Below the pieces are notes generated by a model. It ran no database searches. It was not told the origin of the DNA and saw nothing but the letters and a program-made list of their open reading frames with translations. A stretch of 64,000 nucleotides of DNA, taken from AC-56 sp963702195. GTDB taxonomy: Bacteria; Actinomycetota; Thermoleophilia; Solirubrobacterales; 70-9. Within the stretch, counting starts at the first letter, position 1. Each line of letters begins with the position of its first letter. Location: assembly GCA_963702195.1 (NCBI GenBank), contig OY969725.1, forward strand, positions 2,852,001-2,916,000, read 5' to 3'. The position numbers and the translations under genes are program-made. This document shows, piece by piece, positions 1 through 8,598 of the stretch.

Positions 1-215
1 CGCCTCACCAGGGCACGTACGAGCAGGATCGGCCCGATCACGATCGCGGCGAGGAGTCCGCCGGCAAGTCCGATGGCCAGCAGGGGAATCGCGGCCACCA
101 GGAGCAGGGCGATCCCCGGCAGCGCCAGCGGCGCCAGGGCCATGGTCACGATGCCGCCGCCCACGAGCCAGTTGGACGCCTCGTCGAAGACCTCGCCACG
201 CGTAGTCCCGTTCAT
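1..215 (-). CDS. hypothetical membrane protein, 3' end beyond window
   Basis: The reading frame starts at ATG 215 and runs off the left edge of the window, so only the first 71 residues are seen. AAAGGAG lies 5 nt upstream of the ATG, which decides the start. Residues 1-18 are polar (MNGTTRGEVFDEASNW). From about residue 19 the sequence is almost wholly hydrophobic, with a Gly/Ala/Leu-rich stretch that could form one or two membrane segments before the basic RALVRR end. I recognise no family. It points the same way as the DUF2007-like and HXXEE genes upstream and may be the last gene of that short run. The function is unknown. Confidence 0.6.
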   Translation of the reverse strand, partial: MNGTTRGEVFDEASNWLVGGGIVTMALAPLALPGIALLLVAAIPLLAIGLAGGLLAAIVIGPILLVRALVR

Positions 216-280
216 CACAGCTCCTTTGGTCGTCTTCTCGTCTACCGAGATGACCCCGCGACGGGCGGAGGTGTGACAGC

Positions 281-550
281 TCAGTCGAGGTTCTCGACGA
301 TCTCGTTCGCCTGCGACCACCGGTCGGACGGTACGACCAAGAAGACGTCGCCGCGGCCGAAACGGTCGAGCGGATGGTCGGCCACGCAGGCGGCGTCCAC
401 GCCCGCGCTTCGCAGGTGGTCGCGCCAGGCCACCGCGGTCTTGGAGTCCTCGAGCGTCGCCACGGTCTCCCAGTCGGCCAGGCGCGGGTCGCCGATCGAG
501 ATCGCCGGCTCCCTGGCCGCTCGGGACTTCCATGGGCGCGGTAACGGCAC
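281..550 (-). CDS. DUF2007-like small protein
   Basis: This is an 89-residue soluble protein. From residue 28 it reads as a compact alpha/beta unit: strand VATLEDS, helix TAVAWRDHLRSAGVDAACV, strand DVFLVVPS and a final helix SQANEIVENLD. That pattern, an access-by-duplication helix followed by a short strand ending in VP and a closing helix, is what DUF2007 (putative signal-transducing protein) domains look like. The listed GTG start at 550 leaves an uncharged-poor 27-residue lead. An internal GTG at 463 would give a protein closer to the usual DUF2007 length. It ends 10 nt before the HXXEE gene upstream and may be co-transcribed with it. The family assignment is by pattern only. Confidence 0.5.
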   Translation of the reverse strand: MPLPRPWKSRAAREPAISIGDPRLADWETVATLEDSKTAVAWRDHLRSAGVDAACVADHPLDRFGRGDVFLVVPSDRWSQANEIVENLD

Positions 551-559
551 GGATGCAGC

Positions 560-1111
560 CTAGGAGGAGCGGCGCCGGAGTCGCCGGCGCAGGACGAGGG
601 GCAGGACCGCGGACACCGCTGCGCCGGCGATCGCCCCGGCCCTCACCGCGCCGCGGTCGACGCCGGGGTCGCGCCACAGCCGGCGCAGTCCCGCCACGCC
701 CAACGGAAGCAGGAGGATTGGACCCGTGACCGCCCCCGGGTTCCACCGACGGTCCTTCACGGCCATGGCTGTGTGCAATCCAGCGTTGCCCACGTGGCTT
801 GCGAACAGCAGCGCCGACGGGGCGGCAGCACCCCTGGGCGCGAGCGCGTAGAGCACGCTCAGGCCCCAGCCCATCCAGCAGTTGATCGCCACTGCAAGCG
901 GCCGCGTGAGCGGGAACTCGTCCTCGGGGGAATCCATCACCCGGCGGTTGAACCAAGGAAGGAAGCCGCCGGGCCACACCCATTCCTCGGTCTGGTGTCC
1001 GAAGAGGAGGGCGAGCGGCACCCACTCGCGGCGGCGGCGAGCCACGACGGCCACGGGAACCACGCCGCCCGCCGCCAGCCACGGCCAGCGTCCATGCGTC
1101 TCGAGCCTCAC
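560..1111 (-). CDS. HXXEE domain-containing membrane protein
   Basis: This is a 183-residue, strongly hydrophobic protein with about four to five membrane segments and a basic tail (RRRLRRRSS). The diagnostic feature is GHQTEEW at residues 38-44, the HXXEE motif that names the family. It is followed by WPGGFLPWFNRR and later conserved histidines in SHVGNAGLH (about 107-114), as in other HXXEE proteins. The family is predicted to be an integral-membrane enzyme, but no reaction is established. The GTG start at 1111 has no clear ribosome-binding site, and the leader before it is very short. It is downstream of, and in the same direction as, the penicillin-acylase gene. Confidence 0.7.
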   Translation of the reverse strand: MRLETHGRWPWLAAGGVVPVAVVARRRREWVPLALLFGHQTEEWVWPGGFLPWFNRRVMDSPEDEFPLTRPLAVAINCWMGWGLSVLYALAPRGAAAPSALLFASHVGNAGLHTAMAVKDRRWNPGAVTGPILLLPLGVAGLRRLWRDPGVDRGAVRAGAIAGAAVSAVLPLVLRRRLRRRSS

Positions 1112-1147
1112 GCCGGCGTTTGTATCACCGGTCGCCCTGCCCGGCCG

Positions 1148-3889
1148 TCAGGGCAGGTTGCGCTTGACCGAGACCGTCTGCTGGAACGTCGGCCGGTTCT
1201 GGAAGGGCGCCGGCGGGATGGAGATCGCCGAGGTGATGATCGAGCGGTTCTGGTCATAGCACTGCGGGTCGGGGTCGCCGGCGCAGTCGCCGTGGCCGTA
1301 GAGCGTCTGCGGGGTCACCTTGAGCGCCCCGCGCAACGACGAGCGGAGGGCAGCGCGGCACTTCGTCTTCGACCCCCCGCCGCAGTAGGCGCGGCTCCAC
1401 GCGCCGCGTGGCCTGGGGCCGTAGAGGTCGCGCAGGTCCTTCGAGACGTAGCCCCACCAGCCGGCGAAGAAGTCGGGCGCGTTTGGCTCGCCGCGGGTGT
1501 GGTCTCCGACGGGCAGCATGCCTCGGGTCTTTCCGAACAGGCTCTTGCCGAGCGTCGGCTCGAACTCGGCGCGGACCAGCAGCGGCCACCACGCGTCCAT
1601 CAGGGTGATCGCCCGCGTGTGCTCGTCGGTGCCGTTGCGATTGAGGTCCCGGCGGTGGCCGCCATCGCGGCGCCACTTGTTGAGGATCGCGAGCGCGCGC
1701 CGCAGCTTGTGCGACTGGGGGCGCCCGATCGCCCGGTCGATGATCGGCAGGACCTTCACCGCCCGGAGGTCCTCCGTCGCCGGCTCCTCCATGGACTTCA
1801 CGAGCTGCGCCAGCGAGGCCTTGCGATTGCCCTTGACAGCGTTGCGAACCCGGTCGGCGATCATCTGCTGGCGGTGGATCGGCCCGTAGTCGTACTGGTC
1901 GTCGGCGGCCGCCCAGCCCGGCGCCTGCTTGTTGTTCCAGGAGACGAGGTACCGGGGATCGACCGCGTGCGGGTGCTTGTCGATCGGCAGCCAGTCCGCC
2001 TCGTGCGTGTTCGGTTCGTAACCCTTCCAGTCGTACCGACCCGTGCCGAGGATCGGGAAGTCCGGCGAGGTGCCGTGGGCGCGCTGCGGATACCAGCCGG
2101 TCAGGTAGTAGGCGATGTGCTTGGAGTCCAGGTAGGACCAGTTGAACGCGAAGTTCATGTCCCTGGCCGCCCGCCGGAACGAGCTCGGGCCGTGCCGCAT
2201 GAAGTGCGGGTTGTTCATGTGGGTGAAGAAGAGGGCCGAGTCCGCCTCGTGGAAGTACGTGGAGCGTGCGGAGACGAACGCCACCTTCTTCCCGTGCACC
2301 TTCCCCCGCGCATACACGATGCCGTGGACCGTCCGGTAGGCCTTGAGCGTCTCGCTACCCGGCGACGTTTGGTCGATCGCGCTCGGTGTCCACCTGTTGG
2401 TGCGGTCGAGCTCCTGCATCGGCAGGCACCTGCCCTTGTAGCGGTAATGGAAGCTGTCCTGGCACAGGACCTCCGCGAACGTGTCGACGTTGTCGGAGGT
2501 CGCGGTGGTCGCGCTCCAGGCGTAGTCGCGGCCGTGTCCCAGCAGTACGTAGAGGTTGACGCCGGGGAAGGTGGCGCCGCGGGCGTCGATGCCCGGGCCG
2601 TGGACGTCCATCTCCATCAGGATCTGCGGGTCGTAGTAGCCCACCTGAGGGCCGAGGACGCCGATCGGATGGCCCGTCCTCGACTCGCGGGCGGAGACCA
2701 GCTCCCAATTCGATGCGTGCGGCATGTGGAGCGCCTGCATGAGCTCGGCGCCCACGTTCCCGAACTCGCCCTGAGCGCTCGCGGATGACTTGGATGCCTG
2801 CACCGGCGGCGCGACGGGCGCCTGGTGGACGGAGCCCCGGTCGGGCAGCGCCAGCCCGCGCTTGGCGAAGGCGCTCGTGGTCTCGTACGGGAAGCGCTGC
2901 GACACCGTGGTCGGCGCCTCCGGGTCGTTCTTGGAGCGGAAGTTGAGCCAGGCGCGGCGGCCCGCCCTGGGACCGAAGCGCTGCTCGAACGCCTGCATGA
3001 GCTGGGCGGAGTCGAGCTCGCGGCCGCCTCCCTTGCCGAAGATCCCGCCGATCAGCGACGCCTCGGCGACGACATCCGTGGCCTTCCAAGGCTTCGGCAG
3101 CTTGCCCAGCGCGGCGTACTCGGCCGGCATCAGGCTCGGGTTCGTCTTCGCGGCCGCGATGTAGCCGTTGATCCCGGCGACGTAGGACTTGACGTCGGCC
3201 ACCAGGCGCTCGCCGGCCTTGCCGTAGATCTTGCCGGCGTCGTCGATCTGCTTCCGCAGGTCCGCCTCGGTATAGGGCGCGAACTGCCACTGAGCATGGT
3301 CCATGGCGCGGTTCGACGGCGACCCGCCGACGAAAGAGGAGAGCTCCGCCCGGCCGGTGTGGCGCAGGACGTCCATCAGGAACAGCCGGTCCTGCGCTCC
3401 CACGTACCCGGTGCCGAACATCGCGTCAGCACGGGTCTGACCGTAGACGTGCGGGATCCCGTACTGCTGGTCGCGGATGATCGTCACGCCGGGCCTGGGC
3501 GTCGTCGTCGACTCGACGTCGCCCTGCTTGACGCCGAAGGTGGCGTCCTTGAAGAAGTCGGGAATCGTCGCGTTGGTCAGCCGGTCGGCCCCCTGGATCA
3601 GGTTGTCGTAGAGGGGCTGCTGATCGGTCCAGTGCGGCGGATAGGCGCCGGTCGCCTCGAACTGCGCGAGCTGCGTGACGTTGTCGGTTCCCGCCTCACC
3701 GGCCGGCAGCACGTCGCGGAAGCCGCCCGCGTCATTCTTCCCGTAGGGCTCGACGGCGGCCGCCTTCCGGGCGGGCGCCCCTGGCGCGCTCGAGGCACCG
3801 AGAAGCGCGAGCGACAGGGCGACGGCGAGCGTGAGGACGCCGGCGCCGATGCGCAGCACCTGTGGCCGTGTCTGAGCCCTGATCCCCAT
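1148..3889 (-). CDS. secreted penicillin acylase family (Ntn) amidohydrolase
   Basis: This 913-residue protein has an N-terminal signal sequence (about residues 1-38, hydrophobic core VLTLAVALSLALLGASSAPG), so it is exported. The family makes a precursor that self-cleaves to expose an N-terminal Ser; here the candidate is Ser393 in HASNWELV. The alpha-chain part carries RDQYGIPHVYGQTRADAMF-like sequence (about 137-160) with GYVGAQDRLFLMD. The beta chain carries the catalytic Asn region SWNNKQAPGW near 650. Members hydrolyse amides such as beta-lactam side chains or acyl-homoserine lactones; the substrate here cannot be told. The start is ATG 3889 with GGAGG 6 nt upstream. A TATACT -10 element lies at 3936-3941. 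Its length exceeds typical 750-850-residue family members, mainly through loops in the beta chain. Confidence 0.9.
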   Translation of the reverse strand: MGIRAQTRPQVLRIGAGVLTLAVALSLALLGASSAPGAPARKAAAVEPYGKNDAGGFRDVLPAGEAGTDNVTQLAQFEATGAYPPHWTDQQPLYDNLIQGADRLTNATIPDFFKDATFGVKQGDVESTTTPRPGVTIIRDQQYGIPHVYGQTRADAMFGTGYVGAQDRLFLMDVLRHTGRAELSSFVGGSPSNRAMDHAQWQFAPYTEADLRKQIDDAGKIYGKAGERLVADVKSYVAGINGYIAAAKTNPSLMPAEYAALGKLPKPWKATDVVAEASLIGGIFGKGGGRELDSAQLMQAFEQRFGPRAGRRAWLNFRSKNDPEAPTTVSQRFPYETTSAFAKRGLALPDRGSVHQAPVAPPVQASKSSASAQGEFGNVGAELMQALHMPHASNWELVSARESRTGHPIGVLGPQVGYYDPQILMEMDVHGPGIDARGATFPGVNLYVLLGHGRDYAWSATTATSDNVDTFAEVLCQDSFHYRYKGRCLPMQELDRTNRWTPSAIDQTSPGSETLKAYRTVHGIVYARGKVHGKKVAFVSARSTYFHEADSALFFTHMNNPHFMRHGPSSFRRAARDMNFAFNWSYLDSKHIAYYLTGWYPQRAHGTSPDFPILGTGRYDWKGYEPNTHEADWLPIDKHPHAVDPRYLVSWNNKQAPGWAAADDQYDYGPIHRQQMIADRVRNAVKGNRKASLAQLVKSMEEPATEDLRAVKVLPIIDRAIGRPQSHKLRRALAILNKWRRDGGHRRDLNRNGTDEHTRAITLMDAWWPLLVRAEFEPTLGKSLFGKTRGMLPVGDHTRGEPNAPDFFAGWWGYVSKDLRDLYGPRPRGAWSRAYCGGGSKTKCRAALRSSLRGALKVTPQTLYGHGDCAGDPDPQCYDQNRSIITSAISIPPAPFQNRPTFQQTVSVKRNLP

Positions 3890-3935
3890 CCCAACCTCCG
3901 CACCGGTGGGGTTCCACCGACCGCGAAGCCGCGCG

Positions 3936-3941
3936 AGTATA
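3936..3941 (-). promoter_or_regulatory. putative -10 element of the penicillin-acylase gene
   Basis: On the minus strand TATACT lies 47 nt before the ATG at 3889, in a short AT-rich island of an otherwise GC-rich gap. It matches the sigma-A -10 consensus at five of six positions. No good -35 hexamer is seen at 16-18 bp, so the assignment rests on the -10 alone. Confidence 0.35.
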
Positions 3942-4034
3942 GGAACGCCCCGGCGAGGGTGCGCCGGTTCAATACACGGGGCCGAGGTCGTGATCCGCGG
4001 CCTGTGCGCGAGCTGCAGGTCCGGCTGCCCCCGC

Positions 4035-4613
4035 TCACCAGACTCCCGGCACCAGACGATGGGTGCGCGCCATGTAGGCGCGGTAGGGCTCGCCGAGCTC
4101 GCGCGCCAGCACCCGCTCTTCGGTGACGAGCCGGGCGGCGAACGCGATCAGCGGCGGCAGCAGGCACGCGGGAATCGAGAGCCAGGTTCCCAGCGCGATC
4201 CCCAGGCCGAGCTCGATCATCAGCAGCCCGGTATAGCTGGGGTGCCTGATCAGGCGGTAGGGGCCCGTGTCGACCACCTGGTGGTCCGCCTGCACCACGA
4301 CCGTGAACTTGAAGAACCGGCCCAGCTCGTGCACGGCCCAGGCCCGTAGGGCGAGCCCGGAGACGAACACTGCAACCCCGAGGGCGACGGGCCACCAACC
4401 CGGGCCCGGCAACGTCACCCCCGCCGTCCTCGCCACGAACTGCCCCAACGCCATCCCCCCGACGACCGCGAGCGTGAGCGGCAAGAAGCTTCGGTCCCTG
4501 CCGCTCGCCCCTCGGACGCGAATCGCCAGCCCGAGCTCGAACAGGGCCCAGATGGCAGCGCAGGCCGCCCAGATGTCCGCCGCTGCCCCGCCATGGACCG
4601 CGAGCGGCTTCAT
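4035..4613 (-). CDS. isoprenylcysteine carboxyl methyltransferase family protein
   Basis: This is a 192-residue integral-membrane protein with about five hydrophobic segments. The C-terminal half has the ICMT/PEMT-type signature: GPYRLIRHPSYTGLL (about 118-132) forms the SAM-binding core, followed by EERVLARELGEPYRAYMART (about 165-185), the usual RVxxEExxLxxxFGxxYxxYxxR pattern. Bacterial members methylate small or lipid substrates that are mostly unknown; they are not prenyl-cysteine enzymes in the eukaryotic sense. It ends the adk-map run with only 9 nt from map, so it is probably co-transcribed with map. Confidence 0.8.
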   Translation of the reverse strand: MKPLAVHGGAAADIWAACAAIWALFELGLAIRVRGASGRDRSFLPLTLAVVGGMALGQFVARTAGVTLPGPGWWPVALGVAVFVSGLALRAWAVHELGRFFKFTVVVQADHQVVDTGPYRLIRHPSYTGLLMIELGLGIALGTWLSIPACLLPPLIAFAARLVTEERVLARELGEPYRAYMARTHRLVPGVW

Positions 4614-4622
4614 TCCGGCGGC

Positions 4623-5378
4623 CTATTCCTCGTGCCAGGGAGTCAGGATCCGCGGGCCGTTGTCGGTGACCGCGACGGTGAACTCGAAGTGTGCGGCGAG
4701 CGATCCGTCGGCGGAGTAGACCGCCCAGTTGTCGTCGCCGACGCGCACGTTGGGCCCGCCGGCGTTGACCATCGGCTCGATCGCGAGGACCATCCCCGGC
4801 TCGAGCTGGGGGCCGCGGCCCGGCTCGCCGTAATTCGGGATCTGTGGGTCCTCGTGCATGTCGCGTCCGATCCCATGGCCGACCAGCGAACGAATGATCG
4901 AGAAGCCCGCCGACTCGACGTGCTCCTGGATCGCCGAGGAGACGTCGCCGAGGTGGTTGCCGGGCCGCACCTGATCGGCGCCCGCGAAGAGGGCGCCCTG
5001 GGTCGCGTCGAGGAGCTTCCGCGCCTCCGCCTGCACCGGCCCGATCGACACGGTCGTCGCGGCGTCCGCCACCCAGCCGTCCTTGGTTACGCCGACGTCG
5101 AGCGAGATGACGTCGCCGCGCTTCAGCGCGTAGGGGCCGGGGATCCCGTGCACGACCATCGAGTTGGGCGAGGCGCAGATCGACCCCGGGAAGCCGCGAT
5201 AGCCCTTGAACGAAGCCTCGGCCCCCTGGGCGAGGATGAAGCGCTCCGCGGCCTCGTCGAGCTCGGCCGTCGTGACGCCCGGGTGGCACTTGGACTTGAG
5301 CATGCGGATGCACCGAGCCTGGATCGCACCGGCGGCGGCCATCGCCTCGATCTGCTCTGGGGTCTTGCGGATGATCAC
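4623..5378 (-). CDS. map: type I methionine aminopeptidase
   Basis: MetAP removes the initiator Met from nascent cytosolic proteins. This is a 251-residue, single-domain type I enzyme with no N-terminal zinc-finger extension. The dinuclear metal ligands are all in place: Asp in SLDVGVTKDGWVADAA (two Asp, about 92-105), His in GHGIGRDMHEDP (about 169), Glu in LAIEPMVN (about 201) and Glu in HFEFTVAVTDNGP (about 233). The His79-type residue is in SMVVHGIPG. The start is GTG at 5378, directly before IIRKTPEQIEAM, the usual N-terminus. It follows adk by 22 nt, the classical adk-map order. In most bacteria infA-rpmJ-rpsM would follow, but here they are absent and an ICMT-like gene comes next. Confidence 0.96.
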   Translation of the reverse strand: MIIRKTPEQIEAMAAAGAIQARCIRMLKSKCHPGVTTAELDEAAERFILAQGAEASFKGYRGFPGSICASPNSMVVHGIPGPYALKRGDVISLDVGVTKDGWVADAATTVSIGPVQAEARKLLDATQGALFAGADQVRPGNHLGDVSSAIQEHVESAGFSIIRSLVGHGIGRDMHEDPQIPNYGEPGRGPQLEPGMVLAIEPMVNAGGPNVRVGDDNWAVYSADGSLAAHFEFTVAVTDNGPRILTPWHEE

Positions 5379-5400
5379 TACTGGCTTGAGACTAGGCCGA

Positions 5401-6075
5401 CTAGAGCTCTTCTTCCATGCGGAGGGTCGCCAGCATCGCCCTTATGCGGTCGCTGACCTCGTCCGGAGCCGGCAGCCCGTCGACCCGCCGAAGGACGGCG
5501 CGCTCCTCGTAGTAGCCCACGAGCGGTTCAGTCTTCTCGTGGTAGGTGCCCAGACGGTGACGGACGACCTCCGGCTTGTCGTCGTCACGTATCTCGAGCT
5601 GTGAGCCGTCGATGTCGCAGACGCCCTCGTTCTTGGGCGGGTCGAACTCCATGTGGAAGATGTGGCCCTCCTTGACGCAGACGCGCCGGCCGCTGAGGCG
5701 CCTGACGACCTCCTCGTCGGGGACCTCGATCAGGATCACGGCGGTGAGCTCGCGGCCCAGCTCCGTGAGCTTCGCGTCGAGCGCCTCGCCCTGTCCCATC
5801 GTGCGGGGGAAGCCGTCGAGGATGAACCCGTCCGACGCCTCCGCGCTCGACACGCGCTCGGCGATCAGGCCGACCATGACCTCGTCGGGCACCAGGTCGC
5901 CGCGATCCATGTACTCCTTGGCCTCCTTGCCCAGCTCGCTCCCGTCGCGGACGGCAGCCCTCAGGATGTCGCCGGTGGCGTAGTAGGGCAGGCGGAAGTC
6001 CTCCTGGAGGCGCTCCCCCTGAGTCCCCTTTCCGGAGCCGGGCGGGCCCAGCAACACGAGATTGAGCTCGGACAT
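5401..6075 (-). CDS. adk: adenylate kinase
   Basis: Adk catalyses ATP + AMP = 2 ADP in the cytosol. The 224-residue protein has the P-loop GPPGSGKGTQ (10-19), an AMP-binding part GFILDGFPRTMGQ (about 81-93), and a long-form LID domain at about 123-165. The LID carries Cys in RRVCVKEGH and Cys-x2-Asp in GVCDIDG, which looks like a partly degraded zinc-ribbon (C...C-x2-D with the second Cys of the first pair replaced). The C-terminus is extended by about 10 acidic or hydrophobic residues. The start is ATG 6075. It is separated from secY, its usual neighbour, by an inserted AbiEi/DUF559 gene 12 nt upstream. Confidence 0.96.
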   Translation of the reverse strand: MSELNLVLLGPPGSGKGTQGERLQEDFRLPYYATGDILRAAVRDGSELGKEAKEYMDRGDLVPDEVMVGLIAERVSSAEASDGFILDGFPRTMGQGEALDAKLTELGRELTAVILIEVPDEEVVRRLSGRRVCVKEGHIFHMEFDPPKNEGVCDIDGSQLEIRDDDKPEVVRHRLGTYHEKTEPLVGYYEERAVLRRVDGLPAPDEVSDRIRAMLATLRMEEEL

Positions 6076-6087
6076 AGGTCGGAGAGC

Positions 6088-7005
6088 CTAGAGAGTCGGA
6101 ACCGGAACGGCACTTCGGCCCGCACCCAGCAGAGCCGCGAGCGCGGCGGCCACCCAGTCCCGCTCCAGCTTCAGCTGCCGGTCGGTGAGCGGAAGCACCT
6201 GGTAGCCGGCCATGGTCAGGCGGCCGAGCTTGGCGTAGTCACGATCGAACGCCTGCCGGTGAGCGTGGTGCTCGTAGCTCTGGAGCTCCACGACGATGCG
6301 CTCCGCCGGCCAGTAGGCATCCACGAGATAGCCCTCCACGAGCACGTTCAGGCTTGGCAGCGGGAGGCTCGTCTCGCGGACGAGATCGATGAAGGCGGAC
6401 TCCAGGTCGGATTTCGACTCGACCGCGATTGCAGGGTTGTAGTCGAGGAGGGCGATGAGGGGAGCGAGGCCGCGGCGGCCGTTCGAGCGGCCGATGAGCT
6501 CGTTGAGCGCCTTGAAGTCCAGGACCTGCTGGCGCTCCGCCGCTTCGTAGGCACGTCGGAGCTCCGTCGCAGGGACAACCTCGGCGAGGTCCAGCAGCGT
6601 GCGGGCAACCGAGGTCACTGGGATGCCGTCCACCTCGGCGCGGTCGTGTGGGTGAAGCTCCGCGGCAGAGTGAATGGTCAGACGCGGACGGGAGCGGCGA
6701 CGGGAGCCGACCACGGTGACGTCAATCGCCCGGCGCGCCGTGTGACGTAGCGCCCGCAACGCAGCGGCATCGCGATGACTGAGGAGGGCTTTCTCCCCGC
6801 ACGCGAGGACCGCGGCCATCCAGTAGCCCTTGCGTCCGACCGCACCCATGGCGTTCACGCCGCGATGGAGACGCTTGAGGCGCCCATCTGCCACCCGTCT
6901 CCGGACCGCCGAGGCTTCGACTCCGAGCGCAGCGAGTTGCCACAGCGCCACGACACCGTGCTGCCTGCCCGCGAGACGAGCGATGAGGGAGTCGAGAACG
7001 CTCAC
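6088..7005 (-). CDS. orphan AbiEi-type antitoxin-like / DUF559 protein (copy 1)
   Basis: The predicted length is 305 residues from the GTG at 7005; in-frame upstream starts exist, including GTG at about 7065, so the start is uncertain. The N-terminus is the winged-helix found in AbiEi-family proteins: RLAGRQHGVVALWQLAALGV, then RLKRLHRGVNAMG. The middle has SHRDAAALRALR, IDVTVVGSRRR and GIPVTSVARTLLDLAEVV. The C-terminus resembles the DUF559/Vsr-like nuclease fold: YLVDAYWPAERIVVELQS, then AFDRDYAKLGRLTMAGYQVL. AbiEi proteins are DNA-binding antitoxins of type IV systems, but no AbiEii nucleotidyltransferase lies nearby, so this is an orphan of unknown role. It sits between secY and adk, which are normally adjacent. 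Confidence 0.8.
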   Translation of the reverse strand: MSVLDSLIARLAGRQHGVVALWQLAALGVEASAVRRRVADGRLKRLHRGVNAMGAVGRKGYWMAAVLACGEKALLSHRDAAALRALRHTARRAIDVTVVGSRRRSRPRLTIHSAAELHPHDRAEVDGIPVTSVARTLLDLAEVVPATELRRAYEAAERQQVLDFKALNELIGRSNGRRGLAPLIALLDYNPAIAVESKSDLESAFIDLVRETSLPLPSLNVLVEGYLVDAYWPAERIVVELQSYEHHAHRQAFDRDYAKLGRLTMAGYQVLPLTDRQLKLERDWVAAALAALLGAGRSAVPVPTL

Positions 7006-7324
7006 GAGACGAAGTCCGGCCGCCGCTCTCGAGGAGGTATTCGAGTTTTCGTGCAAATAACCCACGGAAAGTCGATCACCCCCCGAGGGTGACCGGTAAA
7101 TGCGCGCGCGGGGCGCGGAGAGTGAAACGAAACCGTCGCGGGACGGTGACGTTGCCCTCATTGCAGTTGGGTGGCCGGCGCCGCGACCCCGCCGAGGGGT
7201 GTGCGACCCGGCTAGCACCACGGCGCGGGGTGGCGGGACGCCACAACCACGCCGGGGCGGTCGCGACCACGCCGGAGGCTGCGGCCGGACGCACGCCCGG
7301 CACGCGCCGGCGCCCGCGGTGCGG
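7006..7324. other. intergenic stretch between secY and the AbiEi/DUF559 gene
   Basis: About 320 bp hold no convincing gene on either strand. The secY-proximal 200 bp are very GC-rich and full of small inverted words (CGCCGGCG types) but I see no poly-U terminator. The gene-proximal 70 bp contain an AT-rich island at about 7030-7075 (minus-strand GGGTTATTTGCACGAAAAC) that is a reasonable place for a promoter of the AbiEi-like gene. In outline (ATCGAC, then GGT, then ATTTGC) it resembles the 29-bp repeat in front of copy 2. Confidence 0.5.
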
Positions 7325-8593
7325 CTACTTCAGGAAGCCCTCGTAGTTGCGCATCATCAGCTGTGCCTCGAGCTGCTTCACCGTGTCGAGGGCCACGCCG
7401 ATGACGATCAGAATCGACGTCCCGCCGAAGAAGAAGTTCGCCGAGGTCTGGTTGATGAGGATCGTCGGCAATGCGGCGACGGCGCCCAGATACAGGGCTC
7501 CCGGGAAGGTGAGCCTGGACAGGATCCTGTCCAGGTATTCGGCGGTAGGTCGTCCGGGTCTCACCCCGGGGATGAAGCCTCCGTACTTCTTCAGGTTCTC
7601 GGCCTGGTCGACCGGGTTGAACGTCACCGCCGTGTAGAAGTAGGTGAAGATGATGATGAAGAACACCTCGCCCACCACGTAGGCCCAGCTGTTCGGGCTG
7701 AAGAAGGCGGCGAAGTCGAGCGCGGCCGGGGTGTTCAGGAGCTGGCCGATCGTGGGTGGGAAGGCCATGATCGACGCGGCGAAGATGACCGGGATGACGC
7801 CCGCCATGTTCACGCGCAGCGGCAGGTAGGTCTGCCCGCCGGTGGTCATTCGCCGGCCGACCACACGCTTCGCGTACTGGACCGGGATCCGGCGCTGGCC
7901 CTCCTGCACGTAGACGATCCCGACGATCACCGCCAGGGCGATGAAGGGCATCATCACGACGAAGACCTGGTCCGGATTGGTCCACCACGCCTGGATGCCC
8001 GCCGGAATGCGCGAGGCGATCGAAGCGAAGATCATGAGCGAGATCCCGTTGCCGATCCCGCGTTGGGTGATCAGCTCACCCAGCCACATCAGGAGCGTGC
8101 AGCCCGCCGTGAGGGCGATCACGATCATCATCAGCTTCGGGAACGTCAGGTTCCCCACCACGCTCACGCCGCCCGCCGAGAAGGACTTGAAGAGGTACAC
8201 GTAGCCCAGCGACTGGGCGAACGCGAGCCCGACCGTGAGGTAGCGCGTGTACTGCGTGATCTTCTGCTGGCCTACCTCACCCTCCTTGGACAGGCGCTCC
8301 AGCGACGGCACCACCACCGTCATCAGCTGCAGGATGATCGAGGCGGTGATGTAGGGCATGATCCCGAGCGCGAACAGGGACAGTCGCGACAGGCTCCCCC
8401 CGCTGAAGAGGTTGAGGAACGGCAGGATTCCGTTGCCGGCGAAGTTGGACTCGAGGTCCTTGACCGCGCCCGTGTCGATGCCCGGTGCCGGGATGTAGGC
8501 GCCCAGGCGATAGAGCAGAAGCATCGCCGCGGTGAAGGCGAGCTTCATCCGGATCTCGGGAACTCGGAAGGAGTTGGCGAGCGTCTGGAGCAT
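7325..8593 (-). CDS. secY: preprotein translocase subunit SecY
   Basis: SecY is the ten-helix pore of the SecYEG translocon in the cytoplasmic membrane. The 422-residue protein shows the expected landmarks: N-terminal amphipathic segment, TM1 LAFTAAMLLLYRLGAYIP, plug region LFSGGSLSRLSLFALGIMPYI, lateral-gate TM2 ITASIILQLM, KEGEVGQQKITQYTR cytosolic loop, RGIGNGISLMIFA, and the C-terminal RNYEGFLK end. It lies 5 nt downstream of rplO in the spc operon, its standard place. The start is ATG 8593. The next gene is not adk as usual but an AbiEi-like gene after 319 bp. Confidence 0.97.
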   Translation of the reverse strand: MLQTLANSFRVPEIRMKLAFTAAMLLLYRLGAYIPAPGIDTGAVKDLESNFAGNGILPFLNLFSGGSLSRLSLFALGIMPYITASIILQLMTVVVPSLERLSKEGEVGQQKITQYTRYLTVGLAFAQSLGYVYLFKSFSAGGVSVVGNLTFPKLMMIVIALTAGCTLLMWLGELITQRGIGNGISLMIFASIASRIPAGIQAWWTNPDQVFVVMMPFIALAVIVGIVYVQEGQRRIPVQYAKRVVGRRMTTGGQTYLPLRVNMAGVIPVIFAASIMAFPPTIGQLLNTPAALDFAAFFSPNSWAYVVGEVFFIIIFTYFYTAVTFNPVDQAENLKKYGGFIPGVRPGRPTAEYLDRILSRLTFPGALYLGAVAALPTILINQTSANFFFGGTSILIVIGVALDTVKQLEAQLMMRNYEGFLK

Positions 8594-8598
8594 CGAAC

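Noticed and set aside
773..2788. 671-residue plus-strand open frame
   Set aside because: It lies antisense to the penicillin-acylase gene, has no start signal or domain, and its composition is the usual antisense shadow of a high-GC gene.
3732..5313. Minus-strand open frame of 571 residues spanning map and the ICMT-like gene
   Set aside because: It runs in a wrong frame across two recognised genes and shows Arg/Gly shadow composition.
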